From Cohnella hashimotonis (GTDB taxonomy: Bacteria; Bacillota; Bacilli; Paenibacillales; Paenibacillaceae): a stretch of 64,000 nt of DNA. The stretch lies in the NCBI RefSeq assembly GCF_030014955.1, contig NZ_JAGRPV010000001.1:3100001-3164000 (forward strand). The letters run 5' to 3'. A program made the position numbers and the translations under genes. Under the pieces are notes generated by a model. That model was not told the origin of the DNA. It was given only the letters and a program-made list of their open reading frames with translations, and searched no databases. Positions 1 through 10,900 of the stretch are shown one piece after another; the first letter of the stretch is position 1; each line of letters opens with the position of its first letter.

Positions 1-716
1 AGCTTCGCGCTCTCGAACACCATCAGCTTGACCTGCTTGCGGTCGAAGCGTTCGCGAGTACGGGTCAGCATCGTGGCATTTAAATAGCCGTAATACACCC
101 ACAGGCACATGCCGAGCTGAACGACTTCCGCAAGCAGTATACTCCACGCGGCGCCTTGAAGCCCCATGTCCGGAAACCCGTATTTTCCGTAAGCCAGCAC
201 ATAGGTCAGCACGACCACCAGCCCGCTGTTGATGAGCGCGATCGTCATTGGCGTCTTCGTATCGCCGATGGCGCGCAGGTAGGCGAAGAAAGCACCGCTA
301 AAGATGCCGAGGACGAGCGCGATCATTCGGATCATCACATAATCGGCGCCAAGCGCGACGATCTCGTCGTTCAGACCCATCGCCCTTAGTATGAGCTCGG
401 GCGCGAGCAGACTGCCCGCCAGCAAAATGAACGCGAGAACGCCGGTCAACACTAACGCGATTTGCATCCGCTGGTTGGCGAGACGCATTTCGCCGGAGCC
501 ATAGTTTTGAGCCACCAGATAATTGATCGCATTTTGAATGCCGGCGCACAACGCCCACATATTGTATATCAAAATGTTCGTTACACCGACGACCGCGATT
601 GCGGCCGCGCCAAGCTTCCCTACAATCATCAAAACGAGCAAGCCCGTAAAAGTCATCGATGAGAACGTAGCGATGGATGGTAAAGCGAGTTGCAAGATTC
701 GTTTTGCCAGCTGCAC
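1..716 (-). CDS. MATE-family efflux transporter, N-terminal part (cut by window edge)
   Basis: This is the first ~238 codons of a multidrug and toxic compound extrusion (MATE) transporter, an inner-membrane cation-coupled exporter; the rest lies left of the window. No ATG stands near the 5' end. I chose GTG at 716 because AGGAGG (732-727) lies 10 nt upstream. The translation opens with VQLAKRILQLALPSIA and is almost wholly hydrophobic. Family hallmarks are visible: a loop with QNAINYLVAQNYGSGE, and the internal motif RAIGDTKTPM that matches the MATE R-x-x-G-D-T-x-T-P-M signature. The substrate cannot be deduced. The family call is firm; the start is reasonable but not certain. Confidence 0.85.
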   Translation of the reverse strand, partial: MQLAKRILQLALPSIATFSSMTFTGLLVLMIVGKLGAAAIAVVGVTNILIYNMWALCAGIQNAINYLVAQNYGSGEMRLANQRMQIALVLTGVLAFILLAGSLLAPELILRAMGLNDEIVALGADYVMIRMIALVLGIFSGAFFAYLRAIGDTKTPMTIALINSGLVVVLTYVLAYGKYGFPDMGLQGAAWSILLAEVVQLGMCLWVYYGYLNATMLTRTRERFDRKQVKLMVFESAK

Positions 717-957
717 TTCAATTATGCCTCCTGCCCATGGTGGGTTGCGTTAGACGCTTGTCGTGTCCACGCAACATAAGCCCTATTATAAACGGGTGTT
801 CACAGATATTCATAGCGGGAATTTTAAGTCGATTGTGAACGGTGGTGAATTCAGGGATACATAGAATACATTATGTAAACAGCTTGGAAGAGCGATCACA
901 GCAAGGCAGTTCATTCACGATCGCGCCGCCTCATTGCAAGCTAGAAGCAAGGAGCAG

Positions 958-979
958 GGAGCAGGGCTATACCTGCTCC
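958..979. terminator. Stem-loop after the phosphatase gene
   Basis: GGAGCAGG (958-965) pairs with CCTGCTCC (972-979) around a 6-nt loop, 9 nt beyond the stop codon of the minus-strand phosphatase gene. GGAGCAG is also tandemly repeated at 951-957, so alternative pairings exist. There is no good T-run on the minus side, so termination is only possible, not clear. Confidence 0.4.
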
Positions 980-987
980 TTTACTGT

Positions 988-1575
988 TTATCCTTCGTTT
1001 CCGAGACGGTTTAATTCCTCCAGGGATAACCTTGCGACCACTTCAAATCCCTTTCCGCGCCCATGAGGCCGCACAACAACCGTTCCCATGTCAGAGATTG
1101 GACCGAGTCCCACTCCTGCAGGGAAGCTGTGGGAAATAATAACTTTGTTGCCCCCCTTAGGCGGCTGCTCTTCCAAGGCCTTGCTCAGGTTGTATAATAT
1201 GCTTGCTTGTTCCATCTGATTCAAATGGCCGCTCAGTCTATAGATGTCATAGCCTAACGGATCGACTTGAATATTTTCTGTTCTGAAAGCCAGCGCAGCG
1301 GTTTCGATGGCTCTGCAAAACGGGCTGGCCACAATCGGAAACGCAACCGGAATCCGTTGTCTTTTAAAGATATCTCCGTACCACATAGCCTGCATTCTTC
1401 CCAAGGCAGAGAGATTGCGCTGCGTCGTACAATCTTGAAAGCTTAAGTTTGCTTGGTCCGAGCCTTCGGTTGCTTCCCCATGTCTGGAATAGAAAATGAA
1501 GCCTCCTTCCCGAAGTGAATCCAACAATGCCCGTTGGAAGGATCTTGTGTACTGAACGCCATATCGTTCTGTCAA
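988..1575 (-). CDS. Histidine phosphatase (phosphoglycerate mutase-like) family protein
   Basis: A 195-residue protein of the histidine phosphatase superfamily. These cytosolic enzymes remove phosphate from small molecules through a phospho-histidine intermediate. The signature RHGE stands at residues 31-34, with His32 as the expected phosphate acceptor. A conserved arginine lies in SPFCRAIETA (Arg88), and the second catalytic histidine is in IISHSF (His149). The length fits a minimal domain without extra modules. The ATG is preceded by an AAGGGGTG ribosome-binding site. It stands alone between the MATE gene and the divergent DeoR gene. Its substrate is unknown. Confidence 0.85.
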   Translation of the reverse strand: MTERYGVQYTRSFQRALLDSLREGGFIFYSRHGEATEGSDQANLSFQDCTTQRNLSALGRMQAMWYGDIFKRQRIPVAFPIVASPFCRAIETAALAFRTENIQVDPLGYDIYRLSGHLNQMEQASILYNLSKALEEQPPKGGNKVIISHSFPAGVGLGPISDMGTVVVRPHGRGKGFEVVARLSLEELNRLGNEG

Positions 1576-1763
1576 AGTTTAGCACCCCTTAAAATTTACC
1601 GCCTAAGGTGTAGAGACATCTATACGGTATGCGACGTGACGCTGAAAGGTCATTTTTTAGCAATCTATCGCGACATCGAAGGCATGCTTTCGCCAACTTC
1701 CGTCCTGCGATCGAGATATGTTAAACTGACAGCAGATAAACGAGAATGCGTAGGAGGCTCGGC

Positions 1764-2531
1764 ATGCTGGCTCGCGAAAGGCATAATAAAATCATCCAAA
1801 TGCTGCATCGTCAGCAATTCGTCAAAGCGAACGATTTGATGAAGGCATTCGGCGTTTCCTTCGAGACGATAAGAAGAGATCTGGAGCGCTTGGAAAAAGA
1901 CAGCTATTTGATAAGAGTGCACGGCGGAGCCACGCTGCCGGACAACGAATATCGAAACGAGATGCCCTTCACGGTTCGGGAACAGGAGATGAAGCAGGAA
2001 AAGCGAGAATTGGCGACGACTGCTTCGCGCTTCGTTACGGAAGGCCAATCCCTCATTCTTGATGTCAGCACGACCAATTCGGAGTTTGCCAAGGTGTTGT
2101 GCGAGAGATTCGAACGGCTGACGATCATGACGAATTCATTTCCCATTGCCAATCTGTTGATGAATAAGCCGTCGTTCACCATCATTTTCGTAGGGGGGGT
2201 CGTGCGCAATTCGGAGCAGAGCGTCGTAGGGGATTTTGCGGAAGCGTTTGTCGGCCAGTTCCATGCGGATACGTTTTTTATGAGCACAAGCGGCATCTCT
2301 CTGTCGGAAGGCATGACGGACTACGGTATCGGGGAAATTCAGCTAAAGGCGAAGATGTTGCAACGCTCCAAAAAAGTCATCGCGCTTGCGGACAGCAGCA
2401 AATTCGAAGTCGTCTCTCTCTACCCGGTTTGCGCGCTTAGCGATATCGACAAAATCGTCACGGATTCCAAGGTATCACCGGAAATCGTTCGATTATATAA
2501 GGAAGAAGGAATCGAAATCGTCTATTCCTGA
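1764..2531 (+). CDS. DeoR-family transcriptional regulator
   Basis: A 255-residue DeoR/GlpR-type regulator. The N-terminal winged helix covers roughly residues 1-60; the recognition-helix text FGVSFETIRRDLERLEK is the family signature, followed by VHGGATL. The C-terminal half is a sugar-phosphate-isomerase-like effector domain, so the inducer is probably a phosphorylated sugar or polyol. The frame opens earlier (1746), but I chose ATG 1764 because AGGAGG at 1752-1757 is 6 nt upstream. The gene ends in a strong terminator and is followed by a DMT transporter and a metallophosphoesterase whose promoter carries repeated sites, the likely target. Inference: it represses that pair. Confidence 0.92.
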   Translation: MLARERHNKIIQMLHRQQFVKANDLMKAFGVSFETIRRDLERLEKDSYLIRVHGGATLPDNEYRNEMPFTVREQEMKQEKRELATTASRFVTEGQSLILDVSTTNSEFAKVLCERFERLTIMTNSFPIANLLMNKPSFTIIFVGGVVRNSEQSVVGDFAEAFVGQFHADTFFMSTSGISLSEGMTDYGIGEIQLKAKMLQRSKKVIALADSSKFEVVSLYPVCALSDIDKIVTDSKVSPEIVRLYKEEGIEIVYS

Positions 2532-2541
2532 ACTTAGTAGG

Positions 2542-2577
2542 AAAACCGCTGCTTTCAAATCGCAGCGGTTTTTTTTT
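2542..2577 (+). terminator. Rho-independent terminator after the DeoR gene
   Basis: AACCGCTGC (2544-2552) and GCAGCGGTT (2562-2570) form a 9-bp stem with a 9-nt loop, followed by a run of T residues to about 2577. Confidence 0.92.
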
Positions 2578-2637
2578 ACGTCTCGGACGACCTTCCCGCT
2601 CCCTGGATAGCGAATAAATGGCGCGGGATGTATAAGA

Positions 2638-2666
2638 TTGACACTGGCAGCATCGGGTGATAGTAT
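2638..2666 (+). promoter_or_regulatory. SigA-type promoter of the transporter/phosphoesterase pair
   Basis: TTGACA (2638-2643) is separated by exactly 17 nt from TAGTAT (2661-2666). Transcription would start near 2673, immediately before the repeated operator-like motif. Confidence 0.75.
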
Positions 2667-2674
2667 TCAATTTG

Positions 2675-2714
2675 ATGTGTGAAATATAGTGATTATGTGT
2701 GAAAATGTGTGAAA
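2675..2714 (+). promoter_or_regulatory. Three phased direct repeats, candidate DeoR operator
   Basis: The 10-mer ATGTGTGAAA occurs exactly at 2675-2684, 2695-2704 and 2705-2714, with spacings of 20 and 10 bp, so all copies lie on one face of the helix. They fall just downstream of the predicted transcription start, and the last abuts the ribosome-binding site. DeoR-family repressors commonly bind repeated sites. The assignment to the adjacent DeoR protein is inference. Confidence 0.6.
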
Positions 2715-2726
2715 AGGAGTGATGGA

Positions 2727-3575
2727 TTGTCGATATGGTTCGTATTGGCTTCGGGAGCGGCGCATGCGATGTGGAACTTGCTCGCCAAGCGCAGCGATCA
2801 TAAACAAGTGTTTCTGCTTCTGATTCTTTTTCCAAGTACGCTGCTCTTATTGCCTGTTCTGGCGGCCGAACTGGTCAGTAAAGGAATATCCGGCCAAAGC
2901 AGCTTATTGTTGACGCTTTCCGTGGCGGCGCAAGCCGGATACGGTTATTTCTTGTCCAAATCGCTGGAGCAAGGCGACCTGTCCCAGGTTTATCCGATGA
3001 TGCGGGGACTGAGCGCTTTTTTGCTTCCGTTCATCGGAACGCTCTTCTTGCACGAGACCCTGACGGCGTGGGGGTGGATCGGTCTGCTGTGCATTGCGTC
3101 CGGATTTTTCCTGTCCAGCGGCATCGCCGCCCGGCGGAATCGGCGAGCCGTTCCTTTGAGCGCCGTACTGTATATGGTAGCGGTGAGTCTGTGCACGATG
3201 TCATACATATTGATCGACAAGCTAAACCTGCAGCACTATACGCCGCTCAGTCTGCTGGAGGTATCCAATATCGGATTTTTGCTCGGTCTTATTCCGTTTG
3301 CCCGAACGAAGGAGATTCGACGGTGCTTCAAGGACAAGCATCGCCTGCGTGAGTTGGCGATCGGCTCGGTGCTGTCTCCGGGCTCTTACTTTTTGTTTTT
3401 GTTGGCCATGAATGCCTCGACGCTGGCTTATATCGCGCCTCTTCGAGAGATTGGAACGGTGTTCGGCGCGTTTGCGGGCATCTATTGGCTGAAGGAGCGC
3501 AAGGAAGCCGCGCGCATCGTATCCGCCTGCGTCATTTTTGCGGGCATTTTGCTGCTCGGAATAGGAGGTCGCTAG
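2727..3575 (+). CDS. EamA/DMT-superfamily transporter
   Basis: A 282-residue integral membrane protein of the drug/metabolite transporter superfamily with about ten hydrophobic segments in two EamA-like halves. The N-terminus (SIWFVLASGAAHAMWNLLAK) and the text SKSLEQGDLSQVYPMMRG are typical of the family. An in-frame GTG lies at 2709 but has no ribosome-binding site. I place the start at TTG 2727 because AAAAGGAG (2712-2719) is 7 nt upstream. It is 37 nt from the downstream metallophosphoesterase gene and probably co-transcribed with it. The substrate is unknown; the DeoR link hints at a sugar- or polyol-phosphate-related metabolite. Confidence 0.85.
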   Translation: MSIWFVLASGAAHAMWNLLAKRSDHKQVFLLLILFPSTLLLLPVLAAELVSKGISGQSSLLLTLSVAAQAGYGYFLSKSLEQGDLSQVYPMMRGLSAFLLPFIGTLFLHETLTAWGWIGLLCIASGFFLSSGIAARRNRRAVPLSAVLYMVAVSLCTMSYILIDKLNLQHYTPLSLLEVSNIGFLLGLIPFARTKEIRRCFKDKHRLRELAIGSVLSPGSYFLFLLAMNASTLAYIAPLREIGTVFGAFAGIYWLKERKEAARIVSACVIFAGILLLGIGGR

Positions 3576-3612
3576 CTATTATGCATCGATTCGGTAACAA
3601 GGAGATGAGAGC

Positions 3613-4674
3613 GTGGTAGACATCGATGAACAATATGACCATGAGGTAGACCAGGCTGTTGAAGCTTTAACGGACAAGCAAACGAACGAGACGCTGAACT
3701 TGATTTTCGTCACGGACTTGCATCATTCCTGCGGCGGCAACCAGCTTAGAGCCGCTCGGGCCATACGCGAATTGACGTCGCGCCTCCCGTTGGATCTGGT
3801 CGTGAACGGAGGGGACAGCGCCGTGAATGAGACGAAGGATCAGACGTTGGCTTCGCAAACGGAGATTTGCCATGCGCTTCGAACGCCGGGCGTGCCGGTT
3901 CTGAGTGTCAAAGGCAACCATGACGACAATTCGATATATGGCCATGACCGGGAGGAAGTCCGCGGCCGGCATGTCATTTATCCTTCGGAGACGAAACGCT
4001 TGATTCAAGACGGCGTTCTCGATGCGGCGCGGTGGGATTCGACGCGGCCCGACGGTCTTTATTATTTCGTGGACGTCGAAGCTAAAAAAACAAGAGTGAT
4101 CGTACTCGATACGATCGATATTCCATACGCGGATCCGGATAGCGGCACAATCGAGCATTTCGGACAGTGGGAATATGTGTTCTCTCCGGAGCAGCTGAAC
4201 TGGCTTGCGAACGAAGCATTGCATTTGCGAGACAAGCCGGACTGGCGGGTGCTGATCGTTTCCCATGTGGCGATTTTTCAGGATGAGGTATTCGGGGCGG
4301 ATTTCCCGGTGAGAAACGGCGAAGCGCTATGGGGGATTGTGTGTGCATTCCGTGACGGAGGCTCGTATGACGCGGAAGTCGGGGAAGGGGAAAGCGTGCG
4401 ACGGGTGGCGGCCGACTTTGGGCAACAAGGAAAACGCATGGTTATCGGCTGCTTGTTCGGTCACGTTCACTTCGACCAAACCGTGTATCGGGATGGAATC
4501 CCGATGATCTCGACGCTGAACGCATGCACGAATCAGGATTTCCCGGAAGCGCCCGAACGGAAGGTCGGGACTTTAAGCGAATCGGCCTTTGATATCGTGA
4601 CGGTGAACTTCGGGCAATCCCGCGTCGATACCTACCGATTCGGCGCCGGCGAGCATCGTTCGATCTCATTCTGA
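3613..4674 (+). CDS. Calcineurin-like metallophosphoesterase
   Basis: A 353-residue dinuclear metallophosphoesterase. All five signature blocks are present in order: D-x-H (Asp35, His37 in FVTDLHH), GGDS (Asp68), GNHDD (Asn102, His103), a single histidine in IVSHVA, and GHVH. No signal peptide is seen, so it should be cytosolic. The start is GTG 3613, with an AAGGAG site 8 nt upstream; an ATG at 3605 runs into a stop after three codons. It follows the DMT transporter in one operon. The natural substrate cannot be deduced; phosphodiesters or phosphomonoesters are both possible for this family. Confidence 0.87.
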   Translation: MVDIDEQYDHEVDQAVEALTDKQTNETLNLIFVTDLHHSCGGNQLRAARAIRELTSRLPLDLVVNGGDSAVNETKDQTLASQTEICHALRTPGVPVLSVKGNHDDNSIYGHDREEVRGRHVIYPSETKRLIQDGVLDAARWDSTRPDGLYYFVDVEAKKTRVIVLDTIDIPYADPDSGTIEHFGQWEYVFSPEQLNWLANEALHLRDKPDWRVLIVSHVAIFQDEVFGADFPVRNGEALWGIVCAFRDGGSYDAEVGEGESVRRVAADFGQQGKRMVIGCLFGHVHFDQTVYRDGIPMISTLNACTNQDFPEAPERKVGTLSESAFDIVTVNFGQSRVDTYRFGAGEHRSISF

Positions 4675-4692
4675 TTCGGTTTGTATTTCATG

Positions 4693-4718
4693 AGCCTGCC
4701 GTCAAGGGCGGGCTTTTT
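4693..4718 (+). terminator. Rho-independent terminator after the phosphoesterase gene
   Basis: AGCCTGCC (4693-4700) pairs with GGCGGGCT (4707-4714), with one G-U pair and a 6-nt loop, followed by TTTTT. Confidence 0.88.
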
Positions 4719-4901
4719 GCGCTACTCCGGTTTTTTCGGATTTGAAATAAACCTAAGCGAAACGAATTTTTGTGATCATCCTTGCGCCTATTCGGAGTCG
4801 GAGCCAGGGAAGCCCCGCAAAAGAAGTGACGGGCGGCTTGACATTGTAAAAACTCGCCAAATGCCGCTACCCATCCTCCATTTCAAGCTTCGCGAACCCG
4901 A

Positions 4902-4930
4902 TTGACAAGGTTGTTTTTCTGGATTAGATT
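4902..4930 (+). promoter_or_regulatory. Promoter of the giant surface-protein gene
   Basis: TTGACA (4902-4907), a 17-nt spacer and TAGATT (4925-4930) make a good SigA-type promoter. It lies about 50 nt upstream of the chosen ATG. The 4719-4901 stretch upstream shows nothing else recognisable. Confidence 0.7.
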
Positions 4931-4936
4931 ACTAGA

Positions 4937-4953
4937 ATAGGTACCAAACCTAT
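4937..4953. promoter_or_regulatory. Inverted repeat at the transcription start of the giant gene
   Basis: ATAGGT (4937-4942) and ACCTAT (4948-4953) form a 6-bp inverted repeat centred just past the predicted +1. It could be an operator or a small 5' mRNA hairpin; no regulator can be assigned. Confidence 0.4.
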
Positions 4954-4981
4954 CCTACAAAATATGTTGGGAGGAACAAAG

Positions 4982-7900
4982 ATGAAGCCGAAGTTCAACA
5001 GAGCGATCGCGGCTCTGCTGGCCATCCTGCTTGTCTGTACGCTGCTGCCGCAGAAGCCGGCGCTCGCGGGCGGAACGGGCGAAGGAGCGACGTACTACGT
5101 CGCCAACGATGGGGACGATGCGAATGCGGGAAGCGCGGAGGCGCCGTTTCAATCGTTCGCCAAAGGCGTCGCGCAGCTGCAGCCCGGGGATACCCTGGTT
5201 ATCCGAGCCGGTTCCTATTCGGAGGCGCTCGTGCTGGACGGGTTGACGGGCACGGCGCAAGCTCCGATTACGATCCGCGGAGAGGAAGGCGCCAACATAA
5301 CGGCGAGCGCCTACGTGAACGCGCCATTTTGGAAAAACTTCGCGCTAAGCGTCACGAACAGCGAATATGTCCGGATCAGCAATCTGAACCTGACGTTCGG
5401 CGGTACGCCGTCGACCGGGGACAGCTACACGGCAGGCATCAGCAACGCGAAGCATGTGACGCTGCAGAACAACCGCCTGGTCGCCGACGGCCCGGCCTAC
5501 GCGGTGTTTTACCTGAATACGAACAACGAAGCGCTTGTGCTTGATTCCAATTACGTCGAAGGCTCGGATAATGCTTTCTACGGCTACGGACTCCATCATA
5601 CGACCGTCACGAACAACATTTTTACGCAGTGGTGGACCTTTCATTTCGAATCCGGCACGTCGGCGAACAATATCGTCAGCAACAATGTGTTCGCGGGTAC
5701 CGGAGAGCATTTTTACGGCGGAACCTACGAGAACAGCATAATCACGAACAACATTTTCTTAGGGAATCCATCCTTGTCGCAAGGCGACGGCAATACGGTC
5801 GGATGGAACAGCGTGACAGGCGAAAGCTATAAAACTTCCGATTCCGATGTCATGGCCACGGCTGAAGAGATGTTCGTATCGTCCTCCGATTATCATCTGA
5901 AGGACGGAAGTCCCGGCATCGACGCGGGAACCGGGACGGGCTTGCCGCCAAACGACCGCGACGGCAGCGTCCGTTACGGCACTCCGGACATAGGCGCTTA
6001 CACCTACGGACAAGTCTATTACTTGGACGGCAACGCCGCTTCGGGCGGAGACGGACGAAGCGAGGCCGCCGCCTTTAACCGGCTGGCGGATGCGAATGCG
6101 GCGATCGTACCGGGCGCGACGCTTCTCATCAAACCGGGAACGTATGCCGGCAATCTCACGATCGCGGGCACGGGCGCTTCGGATTCAAAGCCGATCGCGA
6201 TCCGCAAGCTGGGCGAAGGCACGGTCCAAATCAATGGCGGCTCCGGTCCGGCCGTCGCCCTGACCGATATCGCCAATGTCAGCATCGACGGCTTGTCGCT
6301 GGCGAGCTCCAGCAATTCCGCGCTGCTGGCGGACGGCCTCGTTAACGGCGATATTTCGAACTCGACGTTTACGACGGCGGTACACGGGATTGAAATAACG
6401 GGCCAAACCAGCGGCTCCCGTTTCCACGGCAACACCTTTAAGCAGATCGATCAGAAGGGCATCCTGCTCAAGGACTCCTCGAACAATCAAATCTACAATA
6501 ATGTCTTCGATAACTATAAAAATATTTTGAACGAAGGCGGCAGCTTCACGGATACCCGAATCATGAACAACGTCTTCATCTCTCATTACGGCGACGGCGC
6601 CAACGTCATTCTGAAGGGAACGAATACCGGCAGCACGATCGCGAACAATATTTTCAGGGCGGAAGGGCCCGTTGCCGTTCAGGCGCCCGCTTCCTTTTTC
6701 GAAGCGGAAACCGGCAATTCGGTCGACTACAATTTGTACGACAGCACCGGCGCCGGTTTGACGGGCGGCAAGCCCGCGAATGAAGCGAACAGCGTGTACG
6801 GCGATCCCTTGTTCGTCAGCGATACGGACTTCCATCTGCAAATGGGAAGCGCTGCCATCAACAGAGGGACGAGCGCGAATGCGCCGCCGCAGGACCGGGA
6901 CGGCAACGTTCGGTTCGGAGCGACAGATATCGGGGCCTATGAATACGCGGGCGATACCTCGGCTTTTTATGTGATCGCCCAAACACCTCAAGGAACCGGG
7001 AACAGCGTCCAATCCAAGATCGATATCGTGTTGTCCGAGAAGACGAATGACGACAACGGAAATATCGCGAGCAACATTGAAATATCGACGGTCGTAGACG
7101 GCATTGCGATGGCCGTGCCCGGCAGCTTCGGCGCGACGGACGAGGGTACCGGCACCAAGATCACGTTTACGCCTAGCGCCCCGCTGAATTACGATTCGAC
7201 GTATACCGTCAAGATTAAGAAGGATCTGATGAGCGCGAACGGCAATTATCTCCCGGCCGACGTGTCCTGGAATTTCGGCACCGAAGCTTTTATTATGAAC
7301 GAATATTTCATTTCCCCGAACGGCAGCGATGCCAATCTGGGGACGATCGACAGTCCGAAGAAAACCGTGTCGACAGGCTTGATCGCCAAATTGAAGGCAG
7401 GGGATACGGTCTATTTCCGGGAAGGCGCCTATAACGGCATCATCGTTCTGCAGTCGATATCCGGTACGGCGGACAAGCCGATCACCTTCAAAAGCTATCA
7501 AAACGAAAAAGCCGTGTTAACGTCCGATCATGCGGACTACATCATCTATCTCGGCCATAGCCAGCATATTCGCATCGAAGGCTTGACGTTCGCCCCGAAT
7601 GCCTCTCAGAACGGCTCGCGCGGTGCAGCGCTGCGTATCGACAACCATTCGGCGGGCGGCAAGCAGAGCTCCGGCATCGTCGTAAAAGGCAATCGCTTTG
7701 AAAATTGCGGAACGGCCATCGCGACGAGAGACCTGGCCAACGTCGGCTATGGCGATTTCGAATTTTCGAACAATACGGTTTATTCGAACGACAGCTGGGG
7801 CTTTTATTTTCAAGAGGTTAGAGTCAAGGCCGGCAGCTACGGAAAAATATTCAACAACGTCATTTACGGTGCATCCCGCAGCCTGAATTTATGGGGAAAA

Positions 7901-10900
7901 AGCGCCAACCTGCTCTTTTACAACAATACGTTCGCCGATACGTACGATTCCGTCGGCGGAAGCGGCCGGTTCGATATTTACCCGGTACAGGGTACGTACG
8001 ACGCGATCGCGAATCCCATCAACATCTCGAAGGATCTCGTATTCAAAAACAATATATTCACGAAGCCGATCCGCACGCAGCTGGAAGGCGGAAAAGCGAT
8101 CATCGACGCGTCGCAAAACGTCGCGTTCGACCATAACGTCTATTCAATTGCCGGCACTTCGCGCGTCACTTTCAATTATGGCGGCGAAGGTCCGAATCTG
8201 ACGCTGCCCGAATTGCAGAGCGGCACCGCATGGGCGAACCAGGGAAGGCCGCTTGAGACGGGGGGAAGGTCGGGCGAGGTCAAATTCGTCGATACGGCGA
8301 GCGATGCCCGGATCATCTTCGGCACGAACCCCGCGATCGGAGCGGCCGTCTCGACGATCGTTCCCGGCGTCGAGGCGCCGGCGACCGATATTAACGGCAA
8401 ACCGCGGACGCAAAATGAAGCGGGCGCCTTCGCTTTCGACCAAACCTTTGCTTTCGTAGGAAAAAATACGGGCGAAGCCGACGGCTCTCCGCTGCACCCT
8501 TATCCTTCGATCGAAGCCGCGCTGCGCGCGGGCGCCAAAAGCATTCAGGTGATGGCGGGAACGTATGAAGGCGTCGAGCAGCTCGATATGAGCGAATCGA
8601 CCGGAGAAGGAGACGTGACCGTCGAACCTTATAATGGCGATGTCATTCTGAACGGAGCGGTCGACATTGTCGGCTCGGCGGACAAGGCCATCACGCTGCG
8701 CGGACTTACGCTGGCCGGGGACGTCGCCGCGAGCGGTCAAAAGGTCGGTCTCGACGGCAACCAGATTAAGGGGACTGTGACCTTGAATCAGGCAGACGAG
8801 ACGGCGGTGACGAACAATGTCTTCGCTCCGGCAGCTTCGGCTGCGATAACGCTCGTCGGCACGGCCAACGGTGACGTGGCGAATAACGTTATTTCGAATA
8901 GACAGTCGGCCCTTCGGCTGACCTCCGGCTCGTTGCACAATCGAATTTACAACAATACCCTTTACGAAAACGACGATGATGTCGTCATCAGCCAAGACTC
9001 GACGGGGAACACGTTCAAGAACAACATTTTCTCGACGCTGCCGGACAGCTTCGCGAACAATGCGTTCGATTACAATCTGTACAATGCGGACACGATCGGG
9101 GAAGCCGATCTGAGCGCCATCTCGGAAGCGCATGCCGTCAAGGCTCCGGCCGAATTCATCAACGCCAAGGCAAAGGACTTTCGCATTTATAAGGGAAGTC
9201 CGGCCGTCGGCGCGGGCATCATGGATGCGAATACGCCTTCGAAGGACATCAACGGCATCGCGAGAAAATCGCCCGTGGACATCGGAGCCTATGCGGCGGC
9301 GGCGGTACAGGTGACGTATTACGTCGATCGTGTCGCGGGCAGCGATAATAATGCGGGCACGCAATCGGCGCCGTTCGCGACGATCGCCGCAGCGCTCAGC
9401 GTCCTCCGGAACGGCGAGAAGGTGCTCGTCAAAGCCGGCACCTATGACGAGAATATCGTCCTTGCCGACAGGACGGGGCAAAATGCCGGCGATTATGCGA
9501 TCCAAGCGGAAGGAAACGTCATGCTTAACGGCACAATCTCGCTAAACGGCGCAACCGGCGTGACGCTGGACGGCTTCACAGTGCATCCCGGCAGCGGCCT
9601 TGCCGCCGTCACTTTGATCGATTCTCCGAAAACGACGCTGAACCGACTTACGATCGCCGGCGCGAAGTACGCAATCGATGCGAAGGGAAGCCCTGAACTG
9701 AGCGTCGGCAGCGTACGCGTCCAGCAAGTCGAAAAAGGAATCGTACTCGAAGGCGGCGGCGCCGCAATGACAGCCTCGGTAACGCAATCGATCATCGACG
9801 GGGCGAGCGTGCGCGCGATCGATGCGAACGACGGTGTCTCGTTGACGGTAGATACGAGCGTAATCGCCAATTCGGGCGAAGGAGCGGTCGGCACAAACGC
9901 TGCCGAACTGTTCCTATACAACAATACCTTTTACAACAATAACGGTTACAGCCTTTCCGCTTCAGGCGCGAATCGGCTCCAGCTCGCCAACAACATTTTC
10001 GCCAGAAGCGAAAAAGGCCAAGGCGCATTGGTCTCCTTATCCAATACCGCGCAGCTCTTTTCAGATTACAACCTGTACGACGCAGCGGAGGACGAGAAGA
10101 TCGTCCGTATGGACGGCAACGAGCTCACGCTGGCGGCATTCGCGGGCAGCGGTGCGGAGCAGCATGGCAAAATCGGAAATCCGGCGTTCAAAGATGCGGC
10201 AAACGGCAATTACAAGCCGGGGAAGGGCAGCGTCGCGTCAAGAAACGGCGCGCGGTCGATCAACGGACAGACAGCTCCCGCCGCGGATCTGGAAGGGACG
10301 CCTTATAGCGCGCTCGGCCAGGACATCGGCGCCTACTACTCGCCTTACAGCATGAAGACAATCCACCTCGCCGGCGACAACGTCGGCTCGCTGACCGGAG
10401 ACGGCTCGGCCGAGCATCCGTTCCGTACGTTCGCCCAAGCGATCAACGCGGCGGATTCCGGAGACACGATCATCATCCATAAAGGCATCTACAATGGACG
10501 ATACGACATCGTAGACAAGCACGGGGTCGCCGATGCGCCGATCGTGATCAGGGCCAGCACGGATCCGAACGATCCGTTGGACCTGCCGAACGCTTCGCTG
10601 CCGGGACCGGTCTTCACCAGCAAGGCGAACTACCAGGATCGCGATGAAGAAGCCTCGGCCGAAACGATGACGCAGATCGCGGACAGTTCTTACTTGACGA
10701 TCGAAGGACTGTATGTGACCGGATACCGCGGCGCAGGCATCTGGACGATGAACAGCGACCACCTGACGCTTCGCAATCTGAACATTTGGGATATCGATAC
10801 GCCGCAGGATATTACGTCCGGGGTGCAGGGGCTGCTGGTCAACTATACGACGAATTCGTTGTTCCAAAATATCCGTATTTGGGATATCGGCCAGACCCGC

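Noticed and set aside
6185..9505. Long antisense open frames (438 and 453 codons) on the minus strand
   Set aside because: They lie wholly inside the giant beta-helix gene, are rich in Arg and Ile in a way typical of antisense frames, and have no ribosome-binding site.
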